Source of the DNA: Pedobacter westerhofensis | GTDB taxonomy: Bacteria; Bacteroidota; Bacteroidia; Sphingobacteriales; Sphingobacteriaceae | NCBI RefSeq assembly: GCF_900182595.1 | Contig: NZ_FXTN01000016.1 | Span: forward strand, 49,743-113,742 | Direction of reading: 5' to 3' | Length of the DNA stretch: 64,000 bases | Part shown: piece by piece, positions 23,515 to 33,716 of the stretch | How positions within the stretch are numbered: position 1 is the first letter of the stretch | Layout of the letters: every line of letters starts with the position of its first letter | Program-made: the position numbers and the translations under genes | Notes under the pieces: generated by a model | Database searches by the model: none | Seen by the model: only the letters and a program-made list of their open reading frames with translations | What the model was told of the DNA's origin: nothing

Positions 23515-26500
23515 ATGGAACACATTTACAAGCCGCTAAAAACTTTGATAACTGTGCTGTTGATTTGCATCGCTCCAATGATATCATTTGGGCAATCGCA
23601 AATAACAGGTACGGTTAACGATGAAACAAATCAGCCCTTACCCGGCATCAGCGTTGTGCTAAAGGGCACAACCAAAGGAACAACCACCGACGGCAATGGC
23701 CGTTTTACCATCTCTGCCGCTTCGGGCCAGGTGCTGGTTTTCCGCTCGGTGGGCTACGACCCGAAAGAGGTGACGATTACAGGTAATACTACTGTAACGG
23801 TAAACCTGATCAGCAACAGCAGTCAGCTGAGCGAGGTGGTAGTTACCGCATTGGGTATTAAAAAAGAAATCAGGCGCATCGGTTATGCTACCCAAACCGT
23901 AAAGGGCAGCGACCTGACTACCGCACGCGATGCCAATCCGATCACCGGATTGATCGGTAAAGTGGCAGGTTTATCCGTTGGCCCCTCAGCAGAGCTGCTG
24001 GGTTCACCAAATGTAAGTCTTAGGGGAAATACCATTTCATTATATGTGGTAGATGGTTTCCCGATCAATACAGATACGTACAACATCAGTCCTGACGACA
24101 TTGAAAGCTATACCGTTTTAAAAGGTCCTGCAGCTGCCGCATTGTATGGAAACCGCGCTTCTTACGGAGCGATCCTGATTACCACGAAAAAAGCCAATAA
24201 AGAAGGTAAAGGACTGGCCGTTGATTTCAACAGCAGTACCGTGATCAACAAAGGCTTCCTGGCTTTCCCCAGGGTACAGCATTCTTATGGTGCGGGTGAA
24301 AACACGCAGTACCAGTTTGTGGATGGTAAAGGTGGTGCACCGGGTGGTGTGGATGCCGATTATGATATCTGGGGACCTTACTTTGCCGGTCAGCTGATCC
24401 CTCAGTATGACAGTCCGGTAGTCAATGGTGTACGCACAGCTACTCCATATACGGCCCGGGGAGCAAATAACTTAAACAACTTCCTGCAAACAGGTTATCA
24501 GACCAACAACAACATCTCCCTCTCTTCGACAGGAGATACCTACACTACACGTTTTTCTGCTTCACAGCAACATCAGTCGAGCTATATCCCTGAACAATAC
24601 CTGGATATTGCCAACCTGAACATGTATGCTGCATTTACTCCAAGCAAACGCTGGAAATTTGAAGCTAACGTAGATTTTAACAGACAAACTACTGATAACT
24701 TTCCTGATGTTCAGTATGGCCCAAACAGTATCATCTATAACCTTGCTGTGTGGACCGGTGCCGACTGGGACGTGAATGCCCCGGATATCAAAGCCATCTG
24801 GCAACCGGGAAAGGAAGGTGTACAATCACAATTTGCCGAATATACACGTTATCACAATCCATGGTTGCTGGTCAAAGAATGGACCCGCGGTCATTATAAA
24901 AATGACCTTTACGGATACTTTTCCGGAAACTATAAAATCAATGATCACCTGAACGCTACTTTACGTTCACAGATCGATACTTACAACATCCTGCGTACCG
25001 AGAAACTGCCTTACTCTGCCCACCCTTACGGACGTGAAGGAAACCAGGGAGATTACCGCGAAGACCGCCGCGATCTGTTTGACAACAATACTGAGGTAAT
25101 GGTAAACTACGATTACACGGTGAAAAACTTCCTGAACCTCTCAGGTGTGGTCGGCGGAAACATGAGGAACTTTAAATACAACTCAAGCTGGACTTCAACA
25201 GATTATTTAAGTGTGCCGGAAGTATATACTTTCAGTAACTCTAAAAATGCGGTACAATCTACCAGCTTTAACTCACAGATGCGTGTAATGAGTGCTTACT
25301 ATTCATTGGATGCAAGTTTTGGAAAGTACGCTACATTATCAAGTACAGGACGTATTGATAAATCTTCTGCATTCCTTACCCCTACTACGTATTACTACCC
25401 AAGTTTATCCCTGGCAACAGTAGTATCTGATTATATCAAACTGCCATCAGTGATTTCTTATCTGAAAGGCCGCGTATCTTATTCAAGTATCAAATCCGAC
25501 GCAACGTCTACCACAATCGGCCCGGCTCCGTATAACTCGATCTCTGTACTTGGCGGGACAACATCAGGCGACAATCCTTTATTCTATAACCCGCTGGGAT
25601 ATGGAACAACTTATGCTTCTCCATACAATGGACCTGACTATTCTTTGGTTAGCTCTTATTCATCTACCAAGCCTTATAACAGCCAGGCAGCAGGATACGC
25701 TTCTGATTACCTTTTCCAGAATGGCATTAAAACTTCTACACGCTTAAACTATGAAGAGGGTTTTGATATCAAGTTCCTGAAAAACAGGTTAGGTTTTAGC
25801 GGTACGGCTTTTCAGTATATTGACGGCCCACAGATCTTAGCTAATACAATTTCTACAAGTACAGGTTACACAATTGAATATATCAATGCACTGAAGACCA
25901 AGAAAACTGGTTACGAAGGATCGTTAACAGGAACACCGGTGAGAACCTCTACAGGCTTTAACTGGGATGTGATGGTGAATGTTTCTACGTATAAACAGGT
26001 ATACAAAGAACTGCCTCCGGGACAGGACATCTACAAAACCTTCTTTAAGGTAGGAGACCGTACCGACAAATTATACGGTACTGCCTTTGTAAGGACTCCG
26101 GACGGTCAAATCATCAATGACGCTTCAGGAAAACCATTAATCAATCCTGTTTCACAACTATTGGGAAATATGAATGCAAACTTTGCGTGGAGTATATCCA
26201 ACACCTTCAAATACAAAAGCCTGAGCTTAGGCTTCCAGTTTGATGGTTCGGTAGGCGGAAAGATTATCGACTATATGCACAACAAAACCATGCGTGGCGG
26301 TAGCAACATCGAAACTGCCGAAGGCGCACTTGGTGCAGCACGTTACCAGGATTGGTTAAACTACGGTAAGGACGGCTACACAGGTTCATATGTTGGTGAA
26401 GGTGTAGTGATTTCAAACGGTAAATCAATCAACTACAACTCTGCCACAGGTGCGGTACTCAACTATAACGAGCTGCAATATGCGCCGAACACCAAAGCTT

Positions 26501-26799
26501 CACTTGTACAGGGATACGTTAGTACGTATTACAATGCTGACGAAGCCAACCTGATGAGCAAGACCTATGCTAAACTGCGCGAAGTAACACTGGGTTATGA
26601 CCTTCCAAAAAAATTCCTGGAGAAATCTTTTATCAAAAAAGCATCAGCATCCATCTACGGGCGTAACCTGCTGTACTTCTATAAAGACAAGAGATTTAAG
26701 GATGTAGACCTTGATCAGTATAATTATGCTACCAGCTCGACCGGATTACAGTCGCCAACAGTACGCAGCTATGGTTTCAATTTAAACCTGTCATTCTAA
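23515..26799 (+). CDS. SusC/RagA-family TonB-dependent outer membrane transporter
   Basis: A 1094-residue SusC-like protein. The order is signal peptide (TLITVLLICIAPMISFGQ), carboxypeptidase-regulatory-like domain with GTVNDETNQPLPGISVVLKG, linker LSEVVVTALGIKKE, plug with SLRGNTISLYVVDGFPI and LKGPAAAALYGNRASYGAILITTKK, then the barrel ending in SYGFNLNLSF. I place the start at 23515. The upstream TTG at 23470 would lie inside the promoter block. Four bases separate it from the SusD-like gene. It should move a ligand captured by SusD across the outer membrane. The shared promoter block suggests that the ligand belongs to the phosphonate/phosphonolipid pathway. Confidence 0.9.
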   Translation: MEHIYKPLKTLITVLLICIAPMISFGQSQITGTVNDETNQPLPGISVVLKGTTKGTTTDGNGRFTISAASGQVLVFRSVGYDPKEVTITGNTTVTVNLISNSSQLSEVVVTALGIKKEIRRIGYATQTVKGSDLTTARDANPITGLIGKVAGLSVGPSAELLGSPNVSLRGNTISLYVVDGFPINTDTYNISPDDIESYTVLKGPAAAALYGNRASYGAILITTKKANKEGKGLAVDFNSSTVINKGFLAFPRVQHSYGAGENTQYQFVDGKGGAPGGVDADYDIWGPYFAGQLIPQYDSPVVNGVRTATPYTARGANNLNNFLQTGYQTNNNISLSSTGDTYTTRFSASQQHQSSYIPEQYLDIANLNMYAAFTPSKRWKFEANVDFNRQTTDNFPDVQYGPNSIIYNLAVWTGADWDVNAPDIKAIWQPGKEGVQSQFAEYTRYHNPWLLVKEWTRGHYKNDLYGYFSGNYKINDHLNATLRSQIDTYNILRTEKLPYSAHPYGREGNQGDYREDRRDLFDNNTEVMVNYDYTVKNFLNLSGVVGGNMRNFKYNSSWTSTDYLSVPEVYTFSNSKNAVQSTSFNSQMRVMSAYYSLDASFGKYATLSSTGRIDKSSAFLTPTTYYYPSLSLATVVSDYIKLPSVISYLKGRVSYSSIKSDATSTTIGPAPYNSISVLGGTTSGDNPLFYNPLGYGTTYASPYNGPDYSLVSSYSSTKPYNSQAAGYASDYLFQNGIKTSTRLNYEEGFDIKFLKNRLGFSGTAFQYIDGPQILANTISTSTGYTIEYINALKTKKTGYEGSLTGTPVRTSTGFNWDVMVNVSTYKQVYKELPPGQDIYKTFFKVGDRTDKLYGTAFVRTPDGQIINDASGKPLINPVSQLLGNMNANFAWSISNTFKYKSLSLGFQFDGSVGGKIIDYMHNKTMRGGSNIETAEGALGAARYQDWLNYGKDGYTGSYVGEGVVISNGKSINYNSATGAVLNYNELQYAPNTKASLVQGYVSTYYNADEANLMSKTYAKLREVTLGYDLPKKFLEKSFIKKASASIYGRNLLYFYKDKRFKDVDLDQYNYATSSTGLQSPTVRSYGFNLNLSF

Positions 26800-26803
26800 T
26801 TCT

Positions 26804-28399
26804 ATGAAAAACATTAAAATATACATCCTGCCCCTATTGATTTTACTGGCAGCAACAAGTTGTAAAAAGAGTTTTGACGACTTAACAGAAAATAACAATA
26901 AGCCTTCTACCGTACCTGCTTCGCTCCTTTTTAACGGGGTACTCAACAGCATGGCTGATCTTCCTGAAAAAATGCCGGAGGTTTATGACCAGTACTATCT
27001 GTACAACTATGACTACTATGGAAACAACAGGTATGACTTTGGCGGCGGAGATGATTATTACACGGTATTAAAAAACGTAGCCGCCATGGAAACCGCAGCG
27101 GCAAACACCGGTGGTGCTGCTGTTAACCCTTATGAAGCTGTAGGCAAGTTTTTCAAAGCCTATTTCTTTAGCAAAATGAGCCTTGAAATGGGCGATATCC
27201 CAATGTCGCAGGCCTTGCAGGGGCTCAACTCGCTGGAACCTGCCTATGACACGCAAAAAGCCGTTATGGTACAATCATTAGCCTGGCTTGAAAGTGCCAA
27301 TGCAGACATGACCCAGCTGATTGCCAATCCTACTGCCGGAGGTTCCGGAGAGGGTGCTGCATTAGCCAACGATATCTATTATGGCAATGACCTGAGCAAA
27401 TGGCAGAAAGCGGTAAACGCGCTAAGGCTTCGCCTGCTGGTTCAGCTGAGCAAAAAAACTGCTGATGCAGACCTGAACGTTGCAGCACAGTTTGCATCAA
27501 TTGTGAATAATCCTTCCAAATATCCATTGATGATCAGCGGAGATGATAATTTGCAGTATACTTATGTTACTCCAAGTAATTTTTACCCCTCAAATCCTAA
27601 TAACTTTGGTCAGAGTGGCTCACGTAAAAATACATCTGCTACCTATATCAGCCTGCTTACACAGCTGAAAGATCCAAGGGTTTTTGTAACTGCTGAGCCT
27701 TCACGTGACGCAGTGGATAACCTGAAGAAAAGCCCAACTGATTTTGCTTCCTTTATCGGAGCTGATGCAGGTGAGGATTTGAGTACAATGTACAACAATG
27801 CAGGTGCTCAGAAATACTCCTTCATCAACAGAAAGCATTATTACTCTACTTTCACGGGCGAGCCTACAATACAAATCGGTTATGCAGAAGAGCAGTTCAA
27901 CATTGCCGAAGGGATTAATCGCGGCTGGGCAACAGGTGATGCTGCTACTTACTACAGAGCAGGTATCAAGGCTTCGATGACCGGATACGGAATACCAGAC
28001 AATGGTATCTTCATTGCGTATTTCTACCGTCCGGGTTCAACGGATGTAACCAAGTCATCCAACTATGACAACTATAGTATCACTGCAAATTTTGAAGCGT
28101 ACTACGCGCAGTCTCTGGTACAATATGCCGCCGGCAGCGCAGGACTGACTAAGATCCTGCAACAGAAATATATTGCACTTTTCCGCCATTCTGGTTTAGA
28201 GTCGTATTTCACTTACCGCAGAACCGGTGTACCTACCTTTACAACAGGGCCGGGTACAGGTAACGGAACACGTATCGCTATAAGGTTCCAGTATCCTTCA
28301 GTGGAAAGGACATCCAATACTACCAATTACAATAAGGCATTGCAAAGCCAGTTTGGCGGCAATGATGATATTAACGGGATCATGTGGATTCTGCAGTAG
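26804..28399 (+). CDS. SusD/RagB-family nutrient-binding lipoprotein
   Basis: A 531-residue lipoprotein of the SusD-like type that pairs with SusC. The signal ends in LLAATSC with lipidated Cys20; KKSFDDLTENNNKPSTVPASLLFNGVL is the conserved N-terminal segment of the SusD-like_2 branch. It should sit as a lid over the preceding SusC channel on the cell surface. No polysaccharide-degrading enzyme lies nearby, so this is not an ordinary glycan locus; the neighbouring phosphonate genes and phospholipase make a phosphonate or phospholipid-derived ligand more likely. The strong hairpin at 28426-28505 ends the operon. Confidence 0.9.
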   Translation: MKNIKIYILPLLILLAATSCKKSFDDLTENNNKPSTVPASLLFNGVLNSMADLPEKMPEVYDQYYLYNYDYYGNNRYDFGGGDDYYTVLKNVAAMETAAANTGGAAVNPYEAVGKFFKAYFFSKMSLEMGDIPMSQALQGLNSLEPAYDTQKAVMVQSLAWLESANADMTQLIANPTAGGSGEGAALANDIYYGNDLSKWQKAVNALRLRLLVQLSKKTADADLNVAAQFASIVNNPSKYPLMISGDDNLQYTYVTPSNFYPSNPNNFGQSGSRKNTSATYISLLTQLKDPRVFVTAEPSRDAVDNLKKSPTDFASFIGADAGEDLSTMYNNAGAQKYSFINRKHYYSTFTGEPTIQIGYAEEQFNIAEGINRGWATGDAATYYRAGIKASMTGYGIPDNGIFIAYFYRPGSTDVTKSSNYDNYSITANFEAYYAQSLVQYAAGSAGLTKILQQKYIALFRHSGLESYFTYRRTGVPTFTTGPGTGNGTRIAIRFQYPSVERTSNTTNYNKALQSQFGGNDDINGIMWILQ

Positions 28400-28425
28400 A
28401 TTTCCTTTAGGGAATTTACAGGGGT

Positions 28426-28505
28426 AAAAAAAGAGATGTGATAAATCAAGACTGCCTGCTGCTGAAACGCAGCAGAAGGTCTTGATTTATCACATCTCTT
28501 TTTTT
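28426..28505. terminator. Strong bidirectional terminator after susD
   Basis: Arms 28426-28452 and 28479-28505 are perfectly complementary over 27 bases, starting with seven As and ending with seven Ts. An inner CTGCTG/CAGCAG stem extends the hairpin. The remaining gene-free sequence up to 28727 shows nothing else except the promoter element at 28716. Confidence 0.9.
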
Positions 28506-28715
28506 ATGTATGGGTTAATTCCCCGCAGTCCATTGGGGGGATCATCCGGGAAACTGGGACAGTGCCAATACATCAGCGCATGCAATGTCAAATGGAAGAA
28601 CAAAACTATTTAGAAGAGCTATAAAAACAAAAACATCGTTTAAAGAAATATACAGCCATTAATTAAACCTTTGTAATAATTATTTACTTAATATATATTA
28701 ATTGTATAAATTATT

Positions 28716-28723
28716 TAACTTTG
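28716..28723 (+). promoter_or_regulatory. -7 promoter element of the Rpn gene
   Basis: TAACTTTG is an exact TAnnTTTG match and lies only 5 bases before the ATG at 28728. Transcription would begin at or next to the start codon, implying a leaderless message, unless translation starts further in. Confidence 0.45.
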
Positions 28724-28727
28724 GAGA

Positions 28728-29545
28728 ATGCAAGCGGAAAGCAATAGCAGGAAACAGGTTAACCAGTATGACAAGATCATAAAGGAAAATCTTGAAGTTA
28801 CACTCCCGGTAATCATTAGAGATATCCTTGCGTTAGACGTTCTTATTAGTGAAGAATTGCCTGATGATATCCAGCATACTAAAGAAAGAAAACCAGACGC
28901 TTTAAAGAAAATAACTGATTTAAGCGGGAACACCTATGTTTTGCATGTTGAGTTTCCACTGAAGGATGAAAAAGAAATGGTATACCGCATGGCAGAATAC
29001 AGCATTATGCTGATGCGCAAATACCAACTCCCTATTAAGCAATATGTTATTTTTATGGGGGATACCGATCCCCTGATGCGCAATTACTTAAATACCGATC
29101 ATCATAAATACGATTTTACCCTAATTAAACTGTCAGAGGCGAACTTTAAAGTATTCCTGAAATCCGACAATCCTGAAGTAAAGATGTTAGGAATATTAGC
29201 TAAGTTTGATAGGGATGATAGTTACAGTGCAGTAAAATCAATTGTTGATGGCATTCAATCAACTGCAAAAAGTGATTTGAGAAAAGCAGATATTTTAGAC
29301 AATTGCGTATATTTGTACAGTTACGCAATAGTATTAAACCACAATTAGAAAAAGCTATGGAATCTATAAGCACATTCTATAAGGAAGAAAACGATTATTT
29401 ATATCGGAAAGGCGAAGAAAAGAAGAGCCATGCTGTTGTTGAAAACCTGATATTAAAATTAGGACTATCAGATGAAGAGGCGGCAGATGTTGCAGAAGTA
29501 GATGTAGCTTATGTGACAAAAGTCCGCGCTGAATTGAAAAAATAA
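28728..29545 (+). pseudogene. Rpn family PD-(D/E)XK nuclease (frameshifted)
   Basis: The first frame (28728-29348) encodes the N-terminal nuclease part: KQVNQYDKIIKENLEVTLP, the PDALKKITDLSGNTYVLHVEFPLKDE stretch with the D...E-x-Q-like catalytic region, and MAEYSIMLMRKY. The conserved C-terminal part, LRIFVQLRNSIKPQLEKAMES to KKSHAVVENLILKLGLS, is in another frame (to 29545). In intact relatives these are continuous, so a single-base indel near 29310-29325 has broken the gene. Rpn proteins promote recombination or act as DNases and are often decayed. A perfect 18-bp hairpin follows. Confidence 0.75.
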
Positions 29546-29556
29546 TCGAAATCATA

Positions 29557-29595
29557 TTAACAGGAAGATCCACATATTGTGGATCTTCCTGTTAA
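29557..29595. terminator. Perfect 18-bp hairpin between the Rpn pseudogene and leuS
   Basis: TTAACAGGAAGATCCACA (29557-29574) and its exact complement (29578-29595) flank TAT. Only weak A/T runs follow. It lies between convergent genes and most likely terminates both, but its perfection also resembles an element end. Confidence 0.65.
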
Positions 29596-29623
29596 AAATT
29601 AAGCTAATTTGGACCGTACCCCG

Positions 29624-32425
29624 TTAAACCACCAGATTAATAATCCGTCCCTTCACAACAATCACCTTCTTCGGGGTTTTACCATCAAGGTATTTTTGCA
29701 CCTGCTCATCAGCAAGCACAATCTCTTCAATCGCAGCAGCTTCAAGCGTTAGGCTCAGATTCAGGTTCAGCCTTGTTTTACCGTTCACAGATACAGGATA
29801 ACTAAACTCATCTTCCACCATATACGCCGGATTAAACACCGGATATTCCGCAAAAGATAAACTTTCCTTATTGCCCAGTAAGGACCAAAGCTCCTCAGTA
29901 ATATGCGGCGCATAAGGCGAAAGCACGATCACCAGATCCTGCAGCACCGCACGTTTATTACATTTCAGATCTGTCAGTTCATTCACTGCAATCATAAAGC
30001 TGGATACCGAAGTATTAAACGAGAAACGTTCAATATCTTCCTGTACCTTTTTAATGATCTTATGCAAAGCTTTTAACTCCGCCTTGGTTGGCTCAGCGTC
30101 GCTGACAGCTAATTCCCATGCATCGTTATGGAACAAACGCCAGAACTTGCGCAGGAACTTAAACACCCCTTCGATGCCGTTCGTATTCCATGGTTTACTT
30201 TGTTCAAGCGGGCCCAGGAACATCTCGTACATCCTTAAGGTATCAGCACCATAACTACCGATCAGCACATCAGGGTTCACTACATTAAACTTGGATTTAG
30301 ACATTTTCTCGACCTCTACCCCGCAGATATATTTCCCGTTTTCCAGGATAAATTCTGCATCAGTAAATTCAGGTCTGAAAAGCTTGAACTTCTCAATATT
30401 CAGGATCTCATTGTCAACAATATTCACGTCTACATGCAATGCAGAAGTTTTGTACTGGTCTTTCAGTCCATGGGAAACCAAAGTATTGGTAGCCCTGCCA
30501 TCTGCTTCGATCACACGGTACACAAAATTACTGCGTCCCTGGATCATGCCCTGGTTGATCAGTTTTTTGAAAGGCTCTTCTTCATTTACATAACCAAGAT
30601 CCTTCAAAAACTTATTCCAGAAACGGCTGTACAGCAAGTGCCCTGTAGCATGTTCAGATCCGCCGATATACAGATCCACGTTCTCCCAGTAATCAATTGC
30701 CTCTTTTGATGCAAAAGCATTTTTATTATGCGCATCCATATAGCGGTACCAGTACCAGCTGGAGCCTGCCCAACCCGGCATTGTGCTTAACTCATAGCTA
30801 TACTGATCCTCATAGCTCCAGTCTTCAGCCCTTCCCAAAGGAGGTTCGCCGGTTTCCGTTGGCAGGTATCTATCGATCTCCGGCAAAACGAGCGGCAGTT
30901 CTTCTTCTTTAATCAGGTAAGGGATGCCCTCTTTGAAATACACAGGAATAGGCTCGCCCCAGTAACGCTGGCGGCCAAATATCGCATCGCGCATGCGGTA
31001 ATTGATTTTAGCCTTGCCCACCTTCATCTCTTCAAGCCAGGCGTTCAGCGTTTTTACCGCTTCGGCATAGGCCATTCCGTTGATAAAACCAGAGTTGATA
31101 TACAAACCCTCTTTGGTGCTGTCGGCCTGAACATCAATATCTTTCTGTCCGTCCAGGATCTGCACTACAGGCAGGCCAAAATGCTTGGCAAAAAGCCAGT
31201 CGCGCTGGTCACCGCTAGGCACGCCCATTACTGCACCGGTACCATAACCTGCAAGTACATAATCGGCAATCCAAAGCTGTACGCGCTCACCGCTTACCGG
31301 GTTGATCACATAACTGCCGGTAAATGCTCCGGAAACAGTTTTTGTATCCGCCATCCTATCGAGCTCAGACTTTTTCCTGGTCTGTGCGATATAATTTTTA
31401 ACATCCTCGGCCTGTGCTTCTGTAGTTACAAAAGGAACCAATTCATGCTCAGGAGCCAGAACCAGGTAAGAAACCCCAAAGATGGTATCTACACGTGTGG
31501 TAAAAACCTCGATATAATCCGCAGGAACCTCAGCACCGTCTCTTTCTTCAATCCTGAAACGCACACTGGCACCAACACTCTTGCCAATCCAGTTCCGCTG
31601 CATTTCCTTTACAGGCTCCGGCCAGTCGATTGTATTCAGTCCCTGCAATAAACGCTCAGCATAGGCAGAAATACGCATGCTCCACTGCATCATCTTCTTT
31701 TGCTCTACGGGATGGCCGCCACGCTCAGAATAACCTTCCTTTACTTCGTCATTTGCAAGCACTGTTCCCAGCGCAGCACACCAGTTTACGGTACTTTCAC
31801 GCAGATAAGTTAAGCGGTATTTCAGCAGCTCTTCCTGTTTTTCTTCGGCAGTCATCGCTGCCCAGTCGCTCGGCATAAAAGTTTTCACCTCTTCATCACA
31901 TACTGCCCTCACATCGGCACTGCCGGATGCGTTAAACTTTTCGATCAGCGTAATGATGTCCTCAGCTTTATCCGTATCCAGGTTATACCATGAGTTAAAC
32001 AGCTGCATAAAGATCCACTGCGTCCATTTGTAGTAATCAGCTTCACTGGTACGGATTTCCCTGCTCCAGTCGAACGAGAACCCAATCTGGTCCAGCTGGC
32101 GACGGTAGGTATTGATATTTGTTTCGGTTGTTAATGCGGGATGCTGACCTGTTTGTATCGCATATTGCTCAGCCGGCAGTCCGAAAGAATCATATCCCAT
32201 CGGGTGCAGTACATTAAAACCTTTTATTCTTTTATATCTTGAAAAGATATCAGATGCAATATAGCCCAGCGGATGACCTACATGTAAACCCGCCCCGGAA
32301 GGGTACGGAAACATATCCATCACATAAAATTTAGGTTTTGCAGAATTATTTTCTGTTTTAAACGTTTGGTTCTCTGCCCAAAACTGCTGCCACTTCTGCT
32401 CTATTTCTTTAAATTGGTAATCCAT
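29624..32425 (-). CDS. leuS: Leucyl-tRNA synthetase
   Basis: A 933-residue class Ia synthetase. The HIGH-type motif is PYPSGAGLHVGHPLGY (near residue 40), the CP1 editing domain spans about 230-430 with TRVDTIFGVSYL, and EKMSKSKFNVV is the KMSKS loop; GGSEHATGHLLYSRFW precedes it. The anticodon-binding and C-terminal domains complete the chain. It charges tRNA-Leu in the cytoplasm. The gene is monocistronic as far as can be seen, divergent from ftsX across a 182-bp gap. Confidence 0.97.
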   Translation of the reverse strand: MDYQFKEIEQKWQQFWAENQTFKTENNSAKPKFYVMDMFPYPSGAGLHVGHPLGYIASDIFSRYKRIKGFNVLHPMGYDSFGLPAEQYAIQTGQHPALTTETNINTYRRQLDQIGFSFDWSREIRTSEADYYKWTQWIFMQLFNSWYNLDTDKAEDIITLIEKFNASGSADVRAVCDEEVKTFMPSDWAAMTAEEKQEELLKYRLTYLRESTVNWCAALGTVLANDEVKEGYSERGGHPVEQKKMMQWSMRISAYAERLLQGLNTIDWPEPVKEMQRNWIGKSVGASVRFRIEERDGAEVPADYIEVFTTRVDTIFGVSYLVLAPEHELVPFVTTEAQAEDVKNYIAQTRKKSELDRMADTKTVSGAFTGSYVINPVSGERVQLWIADYVLAGYGTGAVMGVPSGDQRDWLFAKHFGLPVVQILDGQKDIDVQADSTKEGLYINSGFINGMAYAEAVKTLNAWLEEMKVGKAKINYRMRDAIFGRQRYWGEPIPVYFKEGIPYLIKEEELPLVLPEIDRYLPTETGEPPLGRAEDWSYEDQYSYELSTMPGWAGSSWYWYRYMDAHNKNAFASKEAIDYWENVDLYIGGSEHATGHLLYSRFWNKFLKDLGYVNEEEPFKKLINQGMIQGRSNFVYRVIEADGRATNTLVSHGLKDQYKTSALHVDVNIVDNEILNIEKFKLFRPEFTDAEFILENGKYICGVEVEKMSKSKFNVVNPDVLIGSYGADTLRMYEMFLGPLEQSKPWNTNGIEGVFKFLRKFWRLFHNDAWELAVSDAEPTKAELKALHKIIKKVQEDIERFSFNTSVSSFMIAVNELTDLKCNKRAVLQDLVIVLSPYAPHITEELWSLLGNKESLSFAEYPVFNPAYMVEDEFSYPVSVNGKTRLNLNLSLTLEAAAIEEIVLADEQVQKYLDGKTPKKVIVVKGRIINLVV

Positions 32426-32607
32426 TTACTACTATTCCTTAATACAGCGCGAAAATAACTAAATAAAGGGTGTTTCAGAAAGGTTATCAAAAGAATTTGG
32501 ATTAGAGCTCAATAACATACGATACAATACAGTTTAACCGTTTAAAAGGCATATAATTAATTTTATTGCTTATATTTTTTTATTTTCGCAGAACATAAAT
32601 AAATACC

Positions 32608-33486
32608 ATGGAAGAATTTGAAGTTAGCGATGCTTCTAAGAAAACAAAAACCATCTATATCTCTACCATATTCAGCATCACACTGGTGCTGTTGATGCTG
32701 GGTGTACTGGGACTGATACTGGTACATGCGAAAAACCTTTCCAACTATGTAAAGGAGAATATCGTATTAAACATTATTGTGGATGAGGGCGCAAAAGAAT
32801 CAGACGTACTCCAATTTCAGAAAGAGCTGAATGCCAATCCTGCCGTGAAACTAACGCAGTATGTAAATAAAGAACTCGCAGCAAGAAACCTTACGCAAGA
32901 CCTGGGTGAGGATTTTGTAAACTTCCTGGGCTATAACCCTTTGTTATCTACGGTAGACGTGTATCTAAAGGCCGATTACGCGAACAACAAAAGCATTGAT
33001 GCCCTTAAAGCCAATATCAGCAAAAACCCGGTAGTGAAAGAAGTGATCTATCAGAGTTCACTGATCGACATGGTAAACCAGAACATCAACACCATCGGAC
33101 TGATTGTACTGGGTTTCGCAGCCATTTTACTGGTAATCTCCATTGCCCTGATCAACAATACGATCAGACTGGCGATTTTCTCCCAGCGTTTTATCATCAA
33201 GAGTATGCAGCTGGTGGGCGCTACCAAGAACTTTATCCGTAAACCCTATATTTTGGTGGCCATGCTGCACGGACTGATCGCATCATTTATTGCGGTAATC
33301 ATCCTGCTGGGCCTTTTATTTTACGCACAAAAAGAAATCCCGGAAATTGTAATCCTGCGGAATTATACAGAATTTGGTATTGTGCTTCTCTTTTTAGTGG
33401 GCGTTGGCATCTTTATCACAGCCATCAGCACAACCTTTGCCGTTAACAGGTATTTACGTTTAAAAATTTACGATCTTTACAGATAA
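32608..33486 (+). CDS. ftsX: Cell division protein FtsX
   Basis: A 292-residue permease-like protein with an N-terminal membrane segment (ISTIFSITLVLLMLGVLGLILV), an extracytoplasmic domain (about 50-160) and three C-terminal membrane segments, ending in the conserved AVNRYLRLKIYDLYR. With FtsE it forms a complex that activates wall hydrolases during division; ftsE is not adjacent. It opens a tight rightward cluster with DUF3098, uppP and truB. Confidence 0.9.
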   Translation: MEEFEVSDASKKTKTIYISTIFSITLVLLMLGVLGLILVHAKNLSNYVKENIVLNIIVDEGAKESDVLQFQKELNANPAVKLTQYVNKELAARNLTQDLGEDFVNFLGYNPLLSTVDVYLKADYANNKSIDALKANISKNPVVKEVIYQSSLIDMVNQNINTIGLIVLGFAAILLVISIALINNTIRLAIFSQRFIIKSMQLVGATKNFIRKPYILVAMLHGLIASFIAVIILLGLLFYAQKEIPEIVILRNYTEFGIVLLFLVGVGIFITAISTTFAVNRYLRLKIYDLYR

Positions 33487-33488
33487 TC

Positions 33489-33710
33489 ATGGAGAAAAAA
33501 GCAACACCTGCAAATCAGGATCCCAAACATGAACTGGTTTTCACCAAAAAGAATTATCAGCTGCTGCTGATCAGTATTGCTATTGTAGCCTTCGGTTTTA
33601 TACTGATGATGGGCACAACAGATATTTATGATGTAAGGAAAACCCTGATTGCTCCTATGGTAGTGCTTTTTGGATTTGGTTTTGGTATCTACGCAGTCCT
33701 GAAAAAGTAA
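33489..33710 (+). CDS. DUF3098 family membrane protein
   Basis: A 73-residue protein with two membrane segments (about 20-39 and 53-70) joined by TTDIYDVRKTLIAPMVVLFG, the conserved stretch of the DUF3098 family. The gene lies 2 bases after ftsX and 6 before uppP, an arrangement usual in Bacteroidota. Function unknown; a division or envelope link is suggested by position only. Confidence 0.85.
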   Translation: MEKKATPANQDPKHELVFTKKNYQLLLISIAIVAFGFILMMGTTDIYDVRKTLIAPMVVLFGFGFGIYAVLKK

Positions 33711-33716
33711 GCATCC

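Noticed and set aside
29303..29545. Independent small gene after the Rpn frame
   Set aside because: Its sequence is the conserved C-terminus of the Rpn family, so it is the shifted end of the same gene.
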